The position numbers and the translations under genes are program-made. Below the pieces are notes generated by a model, which saw only the letters and a list, made by a program, of their open reading frames with translations, did no database searches and was not told the DNA's origin. 62,355 nt of DNA from Sporolactobacillus mangiferae. GTDB lineage: Bacteria; Bacillota; Bacilli; Bacillales; Sporolactobacillaceae. The stretch is from positions 1 through 62,355 of the forward strand of contig NZ_JAMAST010000013.1 in the NCBI RefSeq assembly GCF_023336505.1, given 5' to 3'. How positions within the stretch are numbered: position 1 is the first letter of the stretch; every line of letters begins with the position of its first letter. Of this stretch, positions 62,086 through 62,355 are shown one piece after another.

Positions 62086-62150
62086 AACAAAAGCCAAGCG
62101 TGATTGACAAGGGTTAAACCCTGATTAATTCAAATAGCTATGGATCTTAG

Positions 62151-62212
62151 CTTCCACAGGATGTGGTGACTTCTGCGTTGTGCACAGGACGTGCACGACT
62201 TCAGCAGAAGTT
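62151..62212 (+). other. Structured segment of the 16S rRNA leader
   Basis: CCACA-GGA-TGTGG forms a small hairpin. Next, ACTTCTGC at 62169 pairs with GCAGAAGT near 62205, and inside it GTGCAC pairs with GTGCAC around AGGAC. The first 42 bases recur at 41988-42029 on the other strand. A reading frame through here is a by-product, not a gene. Confidence 0.7.
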
Positions 62213-62262
62213 CCTCTCTTTGGAAGTACGACAAGAAGTATATGAGCAAGAAAGCAAGACAC

Positions 62263-62355
62263 TTTTTGGAGAGTTTGATCCTGGCTCAGGACGAACGCTG
62301 GCGGCGTGCCTAATACATGCAAGTCGAGCGCACAGAGGGGAGCTTGCTCCCTGAT
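62263..62355 (+). rRNA. 16S ribosomal RNA, 5' end
   Basis: GGAGAGTTTGATCCTGGCTC, ACGAACGCTGGCGGCGTGCC and TAATACATGCAAGTCGAGCG are the universal bacterial 16S start. About 93 bases are in the window, the rest lies beyond the right edge. The exact 5' end is placed by comparison with Bacillus. Confidence 0.96.

Noticed and set aside
62101-62130. A promoter TTGACA just upstream of the 16S gene
   Set aside because: TTGACA is present near 62104 but no acceptable -10 lies 16-18 bases downstream, so transcription from the tRNA promoters is more likely.
62163-62354. 63-codon frame through the rRNA leader into 16S
   Set aside because: It runs into the 16S gene itself; the leader has RNA structure and no ribosome binding site.

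Overview
The window is chromosomal DNA from a Gram-positive Bacillota of the order Bacillales. The evidence is a T-box leader, an S-box (SAM-I) leader, strong AGGAGG ribosome binding sites, sigma-A promoters and U-rich terminators. A further sign is the block rhomboid / acpS / NAD(P)HX repair / ydcC-like / alr / ndoAI-ndoA / rsbUVW-sigB / tex / sprT / tRNAs, which follows the order known from Bacillus subtilis. A Sporolactobacillus-like or related genus is my guess from gene content and base composition; I cannot prove it from the sequence alone.

Layout. 1-2.2 kb: the end of an SH3b-glucosaminidase cell-wall hydrolase, then uppP on the minus strand. 2.7-15.4 kb: a complete arginine operon (argC-J-B-D-carA-carB-argF-G-H) behind one promoter and a T-box leader with a CGC specifier, so uncharged tRNA-Arg is expected to switch on the whole glutamate-to-arginine route plus its own carbamoyl phosphate supply. 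15.7-25.9 kb: single genes, including a frameshifted Bcr/CflA-type drug exporter, a ParB-like small protein, YceI, an Rrf2 regulator with its oxidoreductase partner (ywnA/ywnB-like), rpiA, a glycerophosphodiester phosphodiesterase, an EamA exporter, a KimA-type potassium importer and an AbrB-family membrane protein. 26.0-31.6 kb: a MacA/MacB-type exporter joined to its own two-component system, followed by msrA.

31.6-36.8 kb: an ECF-type importer operon (S, fused A-A, T) ending in a PHP-domain phosphoesterase, divergent from an RpiR-type regulator across an AT-rich palindromic region. 36.9-41.3 kb: a SAM riboswitch controlling metI-metC-yitJ. 41.3-42.3 kb: a gene-free island with repeats, a five-copy 21-22 bp direct-repeat array, a copy of an rRNA-leader hairpin and a terminator. 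42.3-48.4 kb: small envelope and redox genes (Dabb, DUF1002, DedA, DsbA-like, 3D/PG-binding, ComFB, ferredoxin, rhomboid). 49.0-60.8 kb: the conserved acpS-to-sprT block. It contains a short sigma-B module without rsbR/S/T upstream or rsbX downstream, with a sigma-B promoter just in front of rsbV. 60.8-62.4 kb: tandem promoters, twelve tRNA genes and the start of a 16S rRNA gene, probably one transcript.

The main unexplained signal is a set of dispersed, structured intergenic repeats. Family A (about 95 bp, ending in a short hairpin plus a T-run) and family B (about 100-200 bp, with a core resembling GCGGCAAGCGAGCAGC) occur about a dozen times. All copies I found lie in intergenic DNA and in the same orientation. 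Two loci share a roughly 175 bp A-B junction that is almost identical. All alignments were made by eye.
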